DNA of 64,000 nt from Eutrophocola sp965661105 (GTDB taxonomy: Bacteria > Pseudomonadota > Gammaproteobacteria > Pseudomonadales > Pseudohongiellaceae). The stretch spans positions 1 through 64,000 of the forward strand of contig CBFICR010000001.1 in NCBI GenBank assembly GCA_965661105.1. The letters are read 5' to 3'. Of the stretch, positions 16,420-25,429 are shown piece by piece. The number at the start of each line of letters is the position of its first letter. Within the stretch, counting starts at the first letter, position 1. The position numbers and the translations under genes are program-made. The notes beneath the pieces are model-generated. The model was given only the letters and a program-made list of their open reading frames with translations, was not told the DNA's origin and made no database searches.

Positions 16420-17703
16420 TCAGACATTTAATATGCCTGTGCTGTCGCCAAAGTCCTCCACCGGCACATTCAGTTTATCCAGGATGGCGTTATGCAGGTT
16501 GGCTATCGGGGTGCCGAGACCAGCGCGGATATGCCGTCCACCTTCGAGTCGCCCGGAGGCGCCTCCCGCCAACAACAAGGGCAGCGGATCATGGTCATGC
16601 TGGTTGGAATTACTCATGCCGCTTCCATACAGCACAACGGAATGATCCAGTAGTGACCCATCTCCATCAGGAGTATTCGCCAGTTTTTCCAGGAAATAAG
16701 CCATGGTGGTTTTGGTATGGAACGCATTCAGGATCGCCAGCTTGTCCTTGTTTGCCTGCACTTCGGAATGGTGGGAAAGATTGTGAAACGGGTCGTTGAC
16801 ACCGCTTTCACTGTAGACGCGATTGCTGATTTCACGTGCCACCATCAAGGTGGACACGCGGGTGATTTCTGCCTGCCAGGCCAGAGTCATCAGGTCAAAC
16901 ATCAGTTTGGACTGTTCAGTAAAACTGCTCGGCACGCCGACCGGTTTATCAGGGACCTCAAGATCATTGGCAGGCGACGCCGCTACCAGCTGCAGGCGGC
17001 GCTCGATTTCCCTGACATCTTCCAGGTAACGCTCCAGGCGCTGACGGTCAGCACCAGGCAGTTTACGTTGCAGGGAGGCGACATCGCCGGTGACAGAGTC
17101 AAGCAGACTCATTTTCAGTGCCTGGCGTTGGGCGCGTTCTTGCTCTGTGCTGCCGTCACCAAACAGACGTTCAAAAACCACCTGTGGATTCAGCTCCATG
17201 GGCAATGGGGTTTCCGGAGTGCGATAGGAAATGGAACTGCCTTCTTCAAGGGAGAGTTCCAGAGACGGCATCGGTGTATCCTGGCCGATATATTGCGCCG
17301 CTACCTGATCCAGTGAGGTTGGCGAAGGACCGGTGCCCGGTTTGTGGCTGGTCAGCCATACGGATGAAGAGCGGGCATGGTTCGCGCCAGCCGAGGCATC
17401 ATCGCCATAGGCATTGGGCAGACGCATGTCGCTGACCACGTTGAGCCTGTCCCGGAATGGCTCCAGGGATTTTAGTGTCGGGGTGAATTCAAACCCTTTA
17501 CCGTCAGTGGCAGGCATCCAGCGATCCATGACCGCGCCATGGGCAATATAAATACAAGCCAGTCGCGCTTGAGGTGTGCCAGCGCGCTCGGCTGCCAGTG
17601 ATGCCGCAGGCAACATCGATTCCAGCAGCGGCAACGCCAGCGCTGTGCCTGCTCCGCGCAATATCAGTCGGCGGGATAAATGTTTCTTCGTTAAAAATTT
17701 CAT
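16420..17703 (-). CDS. DUF1552 protein, Tat-exported (cassette A)
   Basis: 427 residues. The Tat signal is HLSRRLILRGAG plus a hydrophobic stretch. The mature part has the DUF1552 pattern seen in planctomycetes and many gammaproteobacteria, such as FGDGSTEQERAQRQALKMSLLDSV, then SLDQVAAQYIG, VLYGSGMSNSNQHDHDPLPLLLAGG and HIRAGLGTPIANLH. The last part resembles DUF1501/sulfatase-like hydrolases with a possible metal site (HDHDP). Function unknown. ATG at 17703 follows AGGGAG; the GTG at 17709 is the alternative. It lies 13 bases after the DUF1592 gene and its stop overlaps the upstream region of the ankyrin gene. Confidence 0.9.
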   Translation of the reverse strand: MKFLTKKHLSRRLILRGAGTALALPLLESMLPAASLAAERAGTPQARLACIYIAHGAVMDRWMPATDGKGFEFTPTLKSLEPFRDRLNVVSDMRLPNAYGDDASAGANHARSSSVWLTSHKPGTGPSPTSLDQVAAQYIGQDTPMPSLELSLEEGSSISYRTPETPLPMELNPQVVFERLFGDGSTEQERAQRQALKMSLLDSVTGDVASLQRKLPGADRQRLERYLEDVREIERRLQLVAASPANDLEVPDKPVGVPSSFTEQSKLMFDLMTLAWQAEITRVSTLMVAREISNRVYSESGVNDPFHNLSHHSEVQANKDKLAILNAFHTKTTMAYFLEKLANTPDGDGSLLDHSVVLYGSGMSNSNQHDHDPLPLLLAGGASGRLEGGRHIRAGLGTPIANLHNAILDKLNVPVEDFGDSTGILNV

Positions 17704-17716
17704 TTCCACTGGCTCC

Positions 17717-20041
17717 CTAGCGATTGGCTATCGGCTGTTGCGGGTTTTCTATGGCGACTTTGTACTGGAACGGAAAACTCTCAACGATGCCAAGAATCAC
17801 ATCGGAAAAACGATAATTCACCTGGGCAGTGTCATTGATTATTTTTCGGACTGCCGGCATATCATCAGCCTCCAGCAATCGCCCCAGGGCATAGGTCATC
17901 AGTTTTTCAGTAATGGACGTGGCAATCGTATCACCCCGGGTTAACAGCGCATTGCGCATATCTACCGGACTGTTGATGGGGGTTCCGTCAATCAGTTGTG
18001 AACTGGTGTTTATTGGTTGTCCCTCATCTGTTTCGCGCCAGCGACCGATGAGGTCGAAATTTTCCAGCGCCAGACCCATAGGGTCCATGATCTGGTGGCA
18101 GGCGGCGCAGGTGGGATTGGCGCGATGAAGTTCCAGTCGTTCTCGCAGGGTGTTGGGTACCTTGCCTTCAGGTCCCTCTTCCTGGGTCAGGTCGGTTTCC
18201 ACACCAGGAGGCGGTACCGGTGCCGGTGCACCAAGAATATTTTCCACGATCCAGACACCGCGAATAACCGGCGACGTGCGGTTGGCCACCGACGTGGCGG
18301 TAAGAATACTGCCGTGGCCCAGCAGGCCGCGACGAGGACTGCTGGCCGGCAGAGAGACCTTGCGCATGTAGTCACCACGGATATCACTGATGCCGTAATG
18401 CCCAGCCAGTTCTGCATTAAGCCAGGTGTAGTCAGCACTCAGTAAATGTAGCAAACCCCGGTCTTCCTGGACCATATCAAGGAAAAGCAGTTGGGTTTCC
18501 TTGCGGAAAGCCTGTTTCAGGCTGTCACTAAAGGCGCGATCCTGCGGCAAGGCGGCATCGAGTTCGCGCAACATCAGCCACTGGGCGGCAAAATTTTCAA
18601 CCAGTGCATGGGCTCGGTCATCGCCCAGCATGCGCCGTACCTGTGCCTCCAGTACAGCGGGTTCGTTCAGTTGCCCATTGACAGCAAGCGTGACCAATTC
18701 CTTGTCAGGAATACTGCTCCACAGGAAAAAGGATAAGCGGGTGGCCAGTTCAAGCTGGCTGATCTTGTAAATTTCACCGGGCTCAACAGCATCCGGCTGG
18801 ACTTCTATCTGGTAAAGAAACCGGGGGTCAATCAGCAAGCGTGATATGGCATACTGGATGCCGGTTTCAAAATCCCCTTCCCCCTTGCCCATGGCATAGA
18901 ACTGCATCAGGGTATCGATCTTGTCGGCATCGGCAGCCACCGGTTCACGAAAAGCGCGCGACGCCAGGTCCTGCAGGATTTCCCGTGCACAGGCGTTTTC
19001 TTGATTGGCTGTCTGCGGATAGCAGGAGAAAATGGCACGACGACTGGGTGTATCACCGGCACCTGACACATCAAAGGGACCGTTAATCTCGATTTGCCGA
19101 ATGGAGCCCCCCAGTGAATAGTCATCGTAAAATTCATTGACGCCCACACAGCGCTTGTCGTCCACCAGGGCGGCACCGATGGTTTGTGGACCGGCAGGTA
19201 TCCACATCTGGAAGCGACCCGGATCGTCCACCTCCAGCGGCACTTCATTAAGGGTCAGTACAATATTGGGGCCGCTGCAGAACGCCTGATTGTTAAAAAT
19301 ACCTCCGGCCCCTTGTCCCGATACGCGGATTTCATATTCAGCATCCAGGGGGAAATTGTGCGTGACCAGCATGCCGCCGCGAGTCCCCAAAGGCAGACCT
19401 TCCCGGTGACTGGTCTGGCTACCGGAGGGTGCCGGGTATTGCACCTGAACGGGAATCATGGAGCGATCACCCACCGCTGTGCGACTGATTCGCATGGCAA
19501 CACCTACGTAGGCTTCTATCAATGTCGGCGACACACTGAGTGAGTCAGACAGGTTGTCAAAACCTTCGTCTGTTTCATCGGCAGGCAGCAAGGTAGTAAC
19601 GATGTCCGAGGCATCAAAGCCCAGCAGATCACGGATAACATTGATGTACTCGGCGCGGTTCAGTCTGGCCAGGCCTTCATGTCCGGGATTTGGCTTTTCA
19701 GCGTGTTGATTGTCCAGTTTGTTTTCCAGGCCTTGGACAAAACTGGAAAACTCGGCACGACCGGGTCTTGGCTCACCAGCAGGCGGCATCAAACCGGTAC
19801 GAATCCTGCGCAAGGCCTTTTCCCAGATATCATCATCCTGTAAAAGCTCATCCCTGGACAGAACATCGAAGGCGATACTCCCGGAATAATCTTCAAAGTT
19901 GTGACAATTCTGACAATAGGTTTCCAGGATCTCCCAGTCCGGCTCTCCGGATTCCTGTGCCAAACAATAAGCACTGCCAAAGACCGCCAGAAATGTAATC
20001 TGCCAGGTCATTAACCGCATCATTTTATTAGGTCTTTTCAT
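17717..20041 (-). CDS. Multidomain cytochrome-like protein, DUF1587/1595/1592/1588/1585 (cassette A)
   Basis: 774 residues with an N-terminal signal peptide. A c-type heme motif, C43-QN-C46-H47, sits in a PSCyt1-like domain. Then come the DUF1587 (RLNRAEYINVIRDLLGFD), DUF1595, DUF1592 (ELATRLSFFLWSSIPDKEL), DUF1588 (SPRRGLLGHGSILTATS, RTSPVIRGVWIVENILG) and DUF1585 blocks. A second CxxCH, CAACH at about 645-649, is inside DUF1588. The architecture is that of the planctomycete-type cytochromes. It would be a periplasmic electron carrier or oxidoreductase, of unknown substrate. It is first in the minus-strand operon with DUF1552 and ankyrin genes. Confidence 0.92.
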   Translation of the reverse strand: MKRPNKMMRLMTWQITFLAVFGSAYCLAQESGEPDWEILETYCQNCHNFEDYSGSIAFDVLSRDELLQDDDIWEKALRRIRTGLMPPAGEPRPGRAEFSSFVQGLENKLDNQHAEKPNPGHEGLARLNRAEYINVIRDLLGFDASDIVTTLLPADETDEGFDNLSDSLSVSPTLIEAYVGVAMRISRTAVGDRSMIPVQVQYPAPSGSQTSHREGLPLGTRGGMLVTHNFPLDAEYEIRVSGQGAGGIFNNQAFCSGPNIVLTLNEVPLEVDDPGRFQMWIPAGPQTIGAALVDDKRCVGVNEFYDDYSLGGSIRQIEINGPFDVSGAGDTPSRRAIFSCYPQTANQENACAREILQDLASRAFREPVAADADKIDTLMQFYAMGKGEGDFETGIQYAISRLLIDPRFLYQIEVQPDAVEPGEIYKISQLELATRLSFFLWSSIPDKELVTLAVNGQLNEPAVLEAQVRRMLGDDRAHALVENFAAQWLMLRELDAALPQDRAFSDSLKQAFRKETQLLFLDMVQEDRGLLHLLSADYTWLNAELAGHYGISDIRGDYMRKVSLPASSPRRGLLGHGSILTATSVANRTSPVIRGVWIVENILGAPAPVPPPGVETDLTQEEGPEGKVPNTLRERLELHRANPTCAACHQIMDPMGLALENFDLIGRWRETDEGQPINTSSQLIDGTPINSPVDMRNALLTRGDTIATSITEKLMTYALGRLLEADDMPAVRKIINDTAQVNYRFSDVILGIVESFPFQYKVAIENPQQPIANR

Positions 20042-20510
20042 GAGGTATTTTTACATTTTCAGAATTCCAGGGAATTCAAACTCTTTTATTTACAAACAGT
20101 TAATAGAAGCCGTGTTTTTATTATTAATATTTATTTTTTTGTGTTTTTATTTTTTGCTGTTTTATTAATGTTTTATTTGGCCCAATTCAATTTGCACGGC
20201 CATATAGGGATATTAGACTGTTAAATTCGAAAAATATCGCTTTTTCCCGGGAAATTTCGATTACCAGTAGCACATGGCACTGTTTTCAGTTTTCTGTCAT
20301 CCGGAGCAGGTTAGTTCCAAAAAGAGACTAACGCATGAGTATATAGAATTAAAGTTATTTAAAGCAATAATTACGGTATTTCATATCTGTATTAACCTCC
20401 ATGACGCCAAAGACAAATACGCATCAATAAATAGTGCAGCAATTATCCACGTCAAATCTGCTATATTCCCTATCCAGAATAAAATCCAAACAAACAGAGC
20501 GTTTAAAATC
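20042..20510. other. A+T-rich divergent intergenic region
   Basis: About 470 bases between the cassette A operon and the ROK gene. The part 20090-20170 is very T-rich (TTTATTATTAATATTTATT). It would hold the promoters of both directions. No gene or strong hairpin is seen. An open frame joined to the ROK gene from 20274 is rejected because its translation has no ROK features before the Met at 20511. Confidence 0.5.
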
Positions 20511-21419
20511 ATGTCACAGGAACTGATCTGGGGTGTCGATCTTGGCGGCTCTAAAATAGAATGTGCTGTGCTGAAACATGACACCCTGGAAGTCTTGTTC
20601 AGAGAACGCATTAGTACTGAAAGTGAAGGTGGTGCCACCCATATCGTCTCTCGCATTGCTACGATCCTCGAAAATGCAAAACAGGCAACAGGCCATTCAC
20701 CTCAAGTATTGGGTATTGGTACACCCGGCACGCTTGACGTGTCACTGGGCGCACTAAAAAACTCCAACACCATTTGTCTAAACGGCTTTCCCCTAAAAAT
20801 TGAACTGGAAGCATTAATTGGAATACCCATACGTATCGCCAACGACGCAAATTGTTTCGCCCTTGCAGAAACAATACTGGGCGTCGTCCCTCAACAATAC
20901 CCGGATGCCAAGGTCATTTTTGGCGTCATTCTGGGCACTGGTGTTGGTGGTGGCCTGGTAGTGAATGGCAAGGTTCTGAATGGTTTACATGGTATTTGCG
21001 GTGAGTGGGGGCATATCGAACTGGATCCGCAGGGGGAAGATTGTTACTGCGGGAAAAAAGGCTGTGTTGAACAGGTAATTTCTGGCCCGGCCCTGGAAAG
21101 ATACTACACAAGACTCAGCGGTAGCCATTTGCCCTTGAGCGAAATCGCGCTCAGACAATCATCCGATGAACATGCTGCTGCAACCGTCAATCACCTTGCA
21201 GAAATGTTCGGCAAGGGAATTTGCAAGGTCATTAACGTGCTGGATCCGGATGCCATCGTCATCGGCGGTGGCGTGGGTAACCTGGAAGCACTATACACAG
21301 AGGGACCTGGCGAAATTGAAAAACATATTTTCAATCATGCCTTCCATGGCAAACTGCTAAAGCCCAGTCTCGGCGACAGTGCCGGTGTATTTGGAGCCGC
21401 GATGCTGGTTCGTGATTAA
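20511..21419 (+). CDS. ROK family sugar kinase
   Basis: 302 residues, normal for ROK kinases. The ATP-binding phosphate-1 motif is GVDLGGSKIECAVL at the N-terminus. GTGVGGGLVVNGKV and then the ROK zinc signature CYCGKKGCVEQ near 183, with HIELDPQGEDCYC before it, are clear. No N-terminal helix-turn-helix, so it is a kinase and not a ROK repressor. Fructokinase, glucokinase or N-acetylhexosamine kinase activity is possible; the sequence does not decide. The start follows a weak SD. It would act in the cytoplasm on imported hexose. Confidence 0.92.
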   Translation: MSQELIWGVDLGGSKIECAVLKHDTLEVLFRERISTESEGGATHIVSRIATILENAKQATGHSPQVLGIGTPGTLDVSLGALKNSNTICLNGFPLKIELEALIGIPIRIANDANCFALAETILGVVPQQYPDAKVIFGVILGTGVGGGLVVNGKVLNGLHGICGEWGHIELDPQGEDCYCGKKGCVEQVISGPALERYYTRLSGSHLPLSEIALRQSSDEHAAATVNHLAEMFGKGICKVINVLDPDAIVIGGGVGNLEALYTEGPGEIEKHIFNHAFHGKLLKPSLGDSAGVFGAAMLVRD

Positions 21420-21522
21420 AGCAACAGCCAATTTTTTTTAAAACAAATAGTTACTGATCCCTGCGCTACCCGATTTTATCCAGACTTCAAATCGGGCAGC
21501 GTTCTCATGCTGTTTGTCTCAG

Positions 21523-22476
21523 CTAGGGAGCAACTACGCCACTGAATTTTCGGGCCAGTGTCCAGTTGCTATCGCGGCACAAACCACAGTCACTACCGAT
21601 GAAATACAGGGCTGCCTGGCGATCCCCGCGAAGCTGCCAGTCCAGCCAATGCACGGCGACCTGCGCTGCACTGCCGCCATTTTCTTCCATAAAAGTACCA
21701 CCATGGCCTTTATCAATATTTGCCACCGCCACAGGCACATGGTTTATGCGTTTGTAATCATCCATGCCGTTGGCATAGGCAATATCCGTTTCTCCGCCGA
21801 GAATATAAATAACAGGCGTGTGAATATCAGCAAGAGCCTCTTTCCCTATATTCATATCCGGAATAGCAACAGGCGGGGCGTCGTTGAAGATTCCGGTATT
21901 GTGCATCACCAGAGTCTTCACCCGCGGATCGGCAGCAACCTGGTTTACCTGTACACCACCGCAACTGAATCCCGAGAGAGCCACCTGATCAGGATCAATG
22001 CGACCATAGTAAGGACTTTCGGGGCGCTGGTTTTCCGCCATTGCCCAGTCAATTGCCTGACGCAGAGACTGGTATGACGTTCGAGGTGCCTGCTCATTCT
22101 CGTCAGCAGGATCGCGATCAGGTGCCCCGGGGCCACTGAGTATGCGCCCGCCAGCAATCACCAGATAACCGTGGGAAGCCAGTTCCAGCAAATGGAAACG
22201 GGAGCTGGCGCCATCAAAGGAACACCCCCCATTACCCCATGCCACTACGCCCAGTTTCAAATCACCGAGAGCATCAAGATCACGCGGTCGATAAACCACC
22301 TGATCCGGGAGCGATGCATCTTCCTCCTTGATGGCAGGATAAAGCCCGGTGCCGGGGTTATCAGAACGTCTGTTCAATTCCTGCATGACATCGGCAGGCT
22401 GTGCAGAGGTCAAGCCTGGCAGGATTGCAGACAGGGTAGTTGCGATTATCAGTGTTAGTATATGTCTCTTTGCCAT
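21523..22476 (-). CDS. Exported alpha/beta-hydrolase, dienelactone-hydrolase-like
   Basis: 317 residues, Sec signal cleaved near SAQPA. The nucleophile elbow is GFSCGG (S171-C172). The Asp (GGETDIAY) and His (KGHGG) of the triad are visible in the expected order. The elbow G-x-S-C-G could use Ser as in ordinary esterases or Cys as in dienelactone hydrolase (G-x-C-x-G); position within the elbow favours Ser. WGNGGCSFDG gives an oxyanion-hole region. It would hydrolyse an ester or lactone in the periplasm. It lies convergent to the ROK gene and upstream of nothing on the same strand. Confidence 0.82.
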   Translation of the reverse strand: MAKRHILTLIIATTLSAILPGLTSAQPADVMQELNRRSDNPGTGLYPAIKEEDASLPDQVVYRPRDLDALGDLKLGVVAWGNGGCSFDGASSRFHLLELASHGYLVIAGGRILSGPGAPDRDPADENEQAPRTSYQSLRQAIDWAMAENQRPESPYYGRIDPDQVALSGFSCGGVQVNQVAADPRVKTLVMHNTGIFNDAPPVAIPDMNIGKEALADIHTPVIYILGGETDIAYANGMDDYKRINHVPVAVANIDKGHGGTFMEENGGSAAQVAVHWLDWQLRGDRQAALYFIGSDCGLCRDSNWTLARKFSGVVAP

Positions 22477-22607
22477 AATGATGTCCCCTTCTTGTTTTGT
22501 TTGTAATTGGCTGGTTTACTGCGCTAAACAGGGACACCTATAATGCAGTCCTTTGCCTGAAGGGTAAAGTATAAAAAAATAATCAGGCTGTCCGACGGGG
22601 GATATTA

Positions 22608-23834
22608 ATGAACGCTGGAAATCACACCCGGCAAAGTACTGCTCTGATCAGGGCGCTTACCTGCATGATGTTTTTCATGTTTGCCATGACCACTGATGCG
22701 GTGGGCAGCATCATCCCTTCTCTTATCAATGAGTTTGATCTAAGCCTCAGCGCGGCAAGCGCCTTTCATTATGTCCCCATGATCTCTATTGCCCTGGGCG
22801 GATTATTATTGGGTTTTCTGGCGGACAGAATCGGTCGTAAACGTACTATCGTACTTGGCCTGGTTCTGTATGGCATCGGCTCCCTGTTATTTATCGTGGG
22901 TAATAGCTTTGGTTTTTTTATCGTCTTGCTTGGACTGTCAGGTATTGGTGTCAGTGTCTTCAAAGTCGGTGCACTTGGCCTGATTGGCGATATTACCCAC
23001 TCGCCGCGTGAGCACACCTCCTTGATGAATACGGTGGAAGGCTTCTTTGCCGTCGGCGCCATTGTCGGTCCAGCGGTTGTGGCCAGTCTTATCACGGCAG
23101 GCATTTCATGGAAATTTCTCTATCTACTAGCAGCTGTCATCTGTGGCGGACTAACCCTTGCCGCTATGTGGGTGGAGTATCCATCTATCCAGCAAACCAG
23201 TGACAAACCGTCCTCGATGTCACAAACCATGACACTGATAAAAAACCCCTATGCCCTGGGGTTTTCAATACTGATCATGCTTTATGTGGCGGTGGAAGTT
23301 GCCATTTATGTCTGGATGCCAACCTGGCTGGAAGATTACACCGGACCAACGCCTTGGCTGGCCACCTATGCGCTGACCATTTTTTTTATTCTGCGTGCTA
23401 CAGGGCGTTTCCTGGGCGCATGGCTGCTGAATCATCTGGCCTGGGATACTGTACTGGTCGTTCTGTCTGCAGCGATTTTTCTGTGCTTTGCCGGCAGTCT
23501 GGCAGGTGGACCAGGGCTGGCTGTGTGGCTACTTCCCTTGTCGGGACTTTTTATGTCAGTCATGTACCCTACTCTGAATTCCAAGGGAATCAGCTGCTTT
23601 CCGAAAGATGAACATGGAGCAATCGCGGGCGTGATTTTGTTTTTCACTGCCTTTGCTGCGGCAATTGGTCCGCTGGCCATGGCCGCCGTGAGCGATGTCT
23701 TCGGCAATATCCGTTTCGGTTTCATTCTGGCTAGCGGATTTGCACTGCTACTCTTTCTCGGCCTGGCCTGGAATAAATTTGCCACACCCGCTGCCGGTCA
23801 GCTGGCCCATTTTGAATTGGCTGAAACACTGTAG
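22608..23834 (+). CDS. MFS transporter (metabolite:H+ symporter-like)
   Basis: 408 residues with twelve predicted transmembrane helices. MFS motif A is present after helix 2 as GFLADRIGRKRTIV, and TDAVGSIIPSL lies in helix 1. A GGGGG run serves as the SD. The arrangement is like the aromatic-acid or sugar/phosphonate MFS families, but I cannot assign a substrate. It sits at the head of a plus-strand run with a cupin, an esterase and a beta-lactamase-like protein, so it may import the product of those hydrolases. Confidence 0.88.
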   Translation: MNAGNHTRQSTALIRALTCMMFFMFAMTTDAVGSIIPSLINEFDLSLSAASAFHYVPMISIALGGLLLGFLADRIGRKRTIVLGLVLYGIGSLLFIVGNSFGFFIVLLGLSGIGVSVFKVGALGLIGDITHSPREHTSLMNTVEGFFAVGAIVGPAVVASLITAGISWKFLYLLAAVICGGLTLAAMWVEYPSIQQTSDKPSSMSQTMTLIKNPYALGFSILIMLYVAVEVAIYVWMPTWLEDYTGPTPWLATYALTIFFILRATGRFLGAWLLNHLAWDTVLVVLSAAIFLCFAGSLAGGPGLAVWLLPLSGLFMSVMYPTLNSKGISCFPKDEHGAIAGVILFFTAFAAAIGPLAMAAVSDVFGNIRFGFILASGFALLLFLGLAWNKFATPAAGQLAHFELAETL

Positions 23835-23895
23835 AGATAATTTTTACCAAGCGTCCACAGGGACGATAAATTAAACGTTGGCGAGAGGTGACCTT

Positions 23896-24357
23896 ATGAA
23901 CAGAAGAACATTGCTGGGGCTTACCGCCACTGCATTAATTTGCGTAGGTAGTACTGCCCTGGCACAAAATGAAATCATGCCGGGCGTGAACGTGGCCAAT
24001 GTCATCAGAATTTTTGCTACTCCCGATGGTGGCTCCCGCGTTGAAGTCCTTGCCATTTCGCCGGAGGCAAAGCCTATTCCTGTTACCAGCATGACTGCAA
24101 GCGCCTACGCCGGTTCCGGCGTTTCCACCGCCCCGGACTGGCATACGGCACCACGGAAACAGTTTGCGATCAATATGAGTGGCGCACTTGAGGTTGAATT
24201 GACCGATGGTACACGCCAGCATATTGGCAGTGATCTGGTATTTCTCGAAGACCTGACCGGGCAGGGCCACATAACACGCGCCCTGGGACCTGTAACCAAT
24301 GTATTTATCCATGTGCCGGAAGATTTTGATATCGTCGCCTGGGCCGCAGGTAATTAA
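23896..24357 (+). CDS. Exported cupin-like protein
   Basis: 153 residues. The N-terminus MNRRTLLGLTATALICVGSTALAQ is a signal peptide, possibly Tat-like (NRR). The mature part reads WHTAPRKQFAINMSGALEVELTDGTRQHIGSDLVFLEDLTGQGH, which is a cupin core. The strict His-x-His-Glu metal set is only partly kept, so it may not be an enzyme. The ATG at 23896 has GAGGTG upstream. It lies 61 bases after the MFS gene and 25 before the esterase, in one run. Function unknown. Confidence 0.75.
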   Translation: MNRRTLLGLTATALICVGSTALAQNEIMPGVNVANVIRIFATPDGGSRVEVLAISPEAKPIPVTSMTASAYAGSGVSTAPDWHTAPRKQFAINMSGALEVELTDGTRQHIGSDLVFLEDLTGQGHITRALGPVTNVFIHVPEDFDIVAWAAGN

Positions 24358-24382
24358 ATTAATAAAACAACGGGAAATCACC

Positions 24383-25405
24383 ATGCCAAAAATAAAATCA
24401 AACTTTTACAGTGCCTGCCTTTTTATTGGCAGCCTGTTCATCAGTACCTTGCTATTCGCGCAAGGGGATTTACAGCAGATCAAGGTGCACAGTCCATCCC
24501 TTGAAGGCAATCTCAATGGCGACAGCGCCGACCGCGATGTCTATGTTTACCTTCCCCCCGGCTATGAAGATTCCGACCAGCACTATCCGGTCATCTATTT
24601 CCTGCATGGTTATGGTGTTGGTGCCGAAATATATGTGAATGGCGTACTGAATTTACCTGGTTCGGCTGATAAAGCCATGGCTGCAGGTGCTCAGGAATTC
24701 ATTCTGGTGATGCCTGATGCTTTCAACAAATACAGTGGCAGCATGTATTCCAATTCGCCCACCATTGGTGACTGGGAAAGCTGGATTGCCAAAGATCTGG
24801 TGTCCTATATTGATGCCAACTACCGAACACTTGCCCAACGTGAAAGTCGCGGTTTATCCGGTCATTCCATGGGTGGTTACGGGACTCTGCGTATCGGCAT
24901 GAAAGCACCGGAAGTCTTTGGTGCCCTGTATGCCATGAGTTCCTGCTGTCTATTAAACAATGCACCGCCGCAGGAGCGGGTGGCAGCCGAGCTCACTCGG
25001 ATGGCAGACGGAATAGAAGCTTACAAAATGGGATCCTTTGAGAACGCCACGTTGGCGCAGGCTTCCGCCTGGGCACCAAACCCCGACAATCCACCCTATT
25101 ACCTGGATCTGCCCTACAGCGATGGCGTTGAGCAGCCGCTGGTGCAGCGCAAGTGGACTGCCAATTCCCCGCTGGTGTTTGTGGATCAGTATGTGCCGGC
25201 ATTAAAACAGTACCGGGCTATTTTTCTTGATGTAGGAAACGAAGATGGCCTGGAAGTCACCAATACCCAACTGGATGCGGCACTGACGCGGCTGGGAATC
25301 GATCACGGTTACGAAGTCTATGCAGGTGATCATGGCAACCGTGTCGGCCAGCGCTTCATCGACAATGTCTTGCCATTTTTTAGCGGGCAACTGGTAGCCG
25401 AATAA
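24383..25405 (+). CDS. Exported esterase of the esterase D/antigen 85 family
   Basis: 340 residues with a Sec signal peptide (cleaved near LFAQG). The catalytic Ser is S162 in GLSGHSMGGYG. The Asp (FLDVGNEDG) and His (YAGDHGN) complete the triad in the C-terminal part. YPVIYFLHGYG gives the oxyanion hole. This is the family of feruloyl/acetyl-xylan type esterases, S-formylglutathione hydrolases and mycolyltransferases; the signal peptide favours a polysaccharide or ester hydrolase. It is followed after 24 bases by a serine hydrolase gene. Confidence 0.88.
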   Translation: MPKIKSNFYSACLFIGSLFISTLLFAQGDLQQIKVHSPSLEGNLNGDSADRDVYVYLPPGYEDSDQHYPVIYFLHGYGVGAEIYVNGVLNLPGSADKAMAAGAQEFILVMPDAFNKYSGSMYSNSPTIGDWESWIAKDLVSYIDANYRTLAQRESRGLSGHSMGGYGTLRIGMKAPEVFGALYAMSSCCLLNNAPPQERVAAELTRMADGIEAYKMGSFENATLAQASAWAPNPDNPPYYLDLPYSDGVEQPLVQRKWTANSPLVFVDQYVPALKQYRAIFLDVGNEDGLEVTNTQLDAALTRLGIDHGYEVYAGDHGNRVGQRFIDNVLPFFSGQLVAE

Positions 25406-25429
25406 AAAAATATAGTGAGGCTTAATATC

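Noticed and set aside
20274..20510. N-terminal extension of the ROK kinase
   Set aside because: The ROK phosphate motif begins just after the Met at 20511; the preceding frame has no family resemblance and is A+T-rich like the intergenic region.
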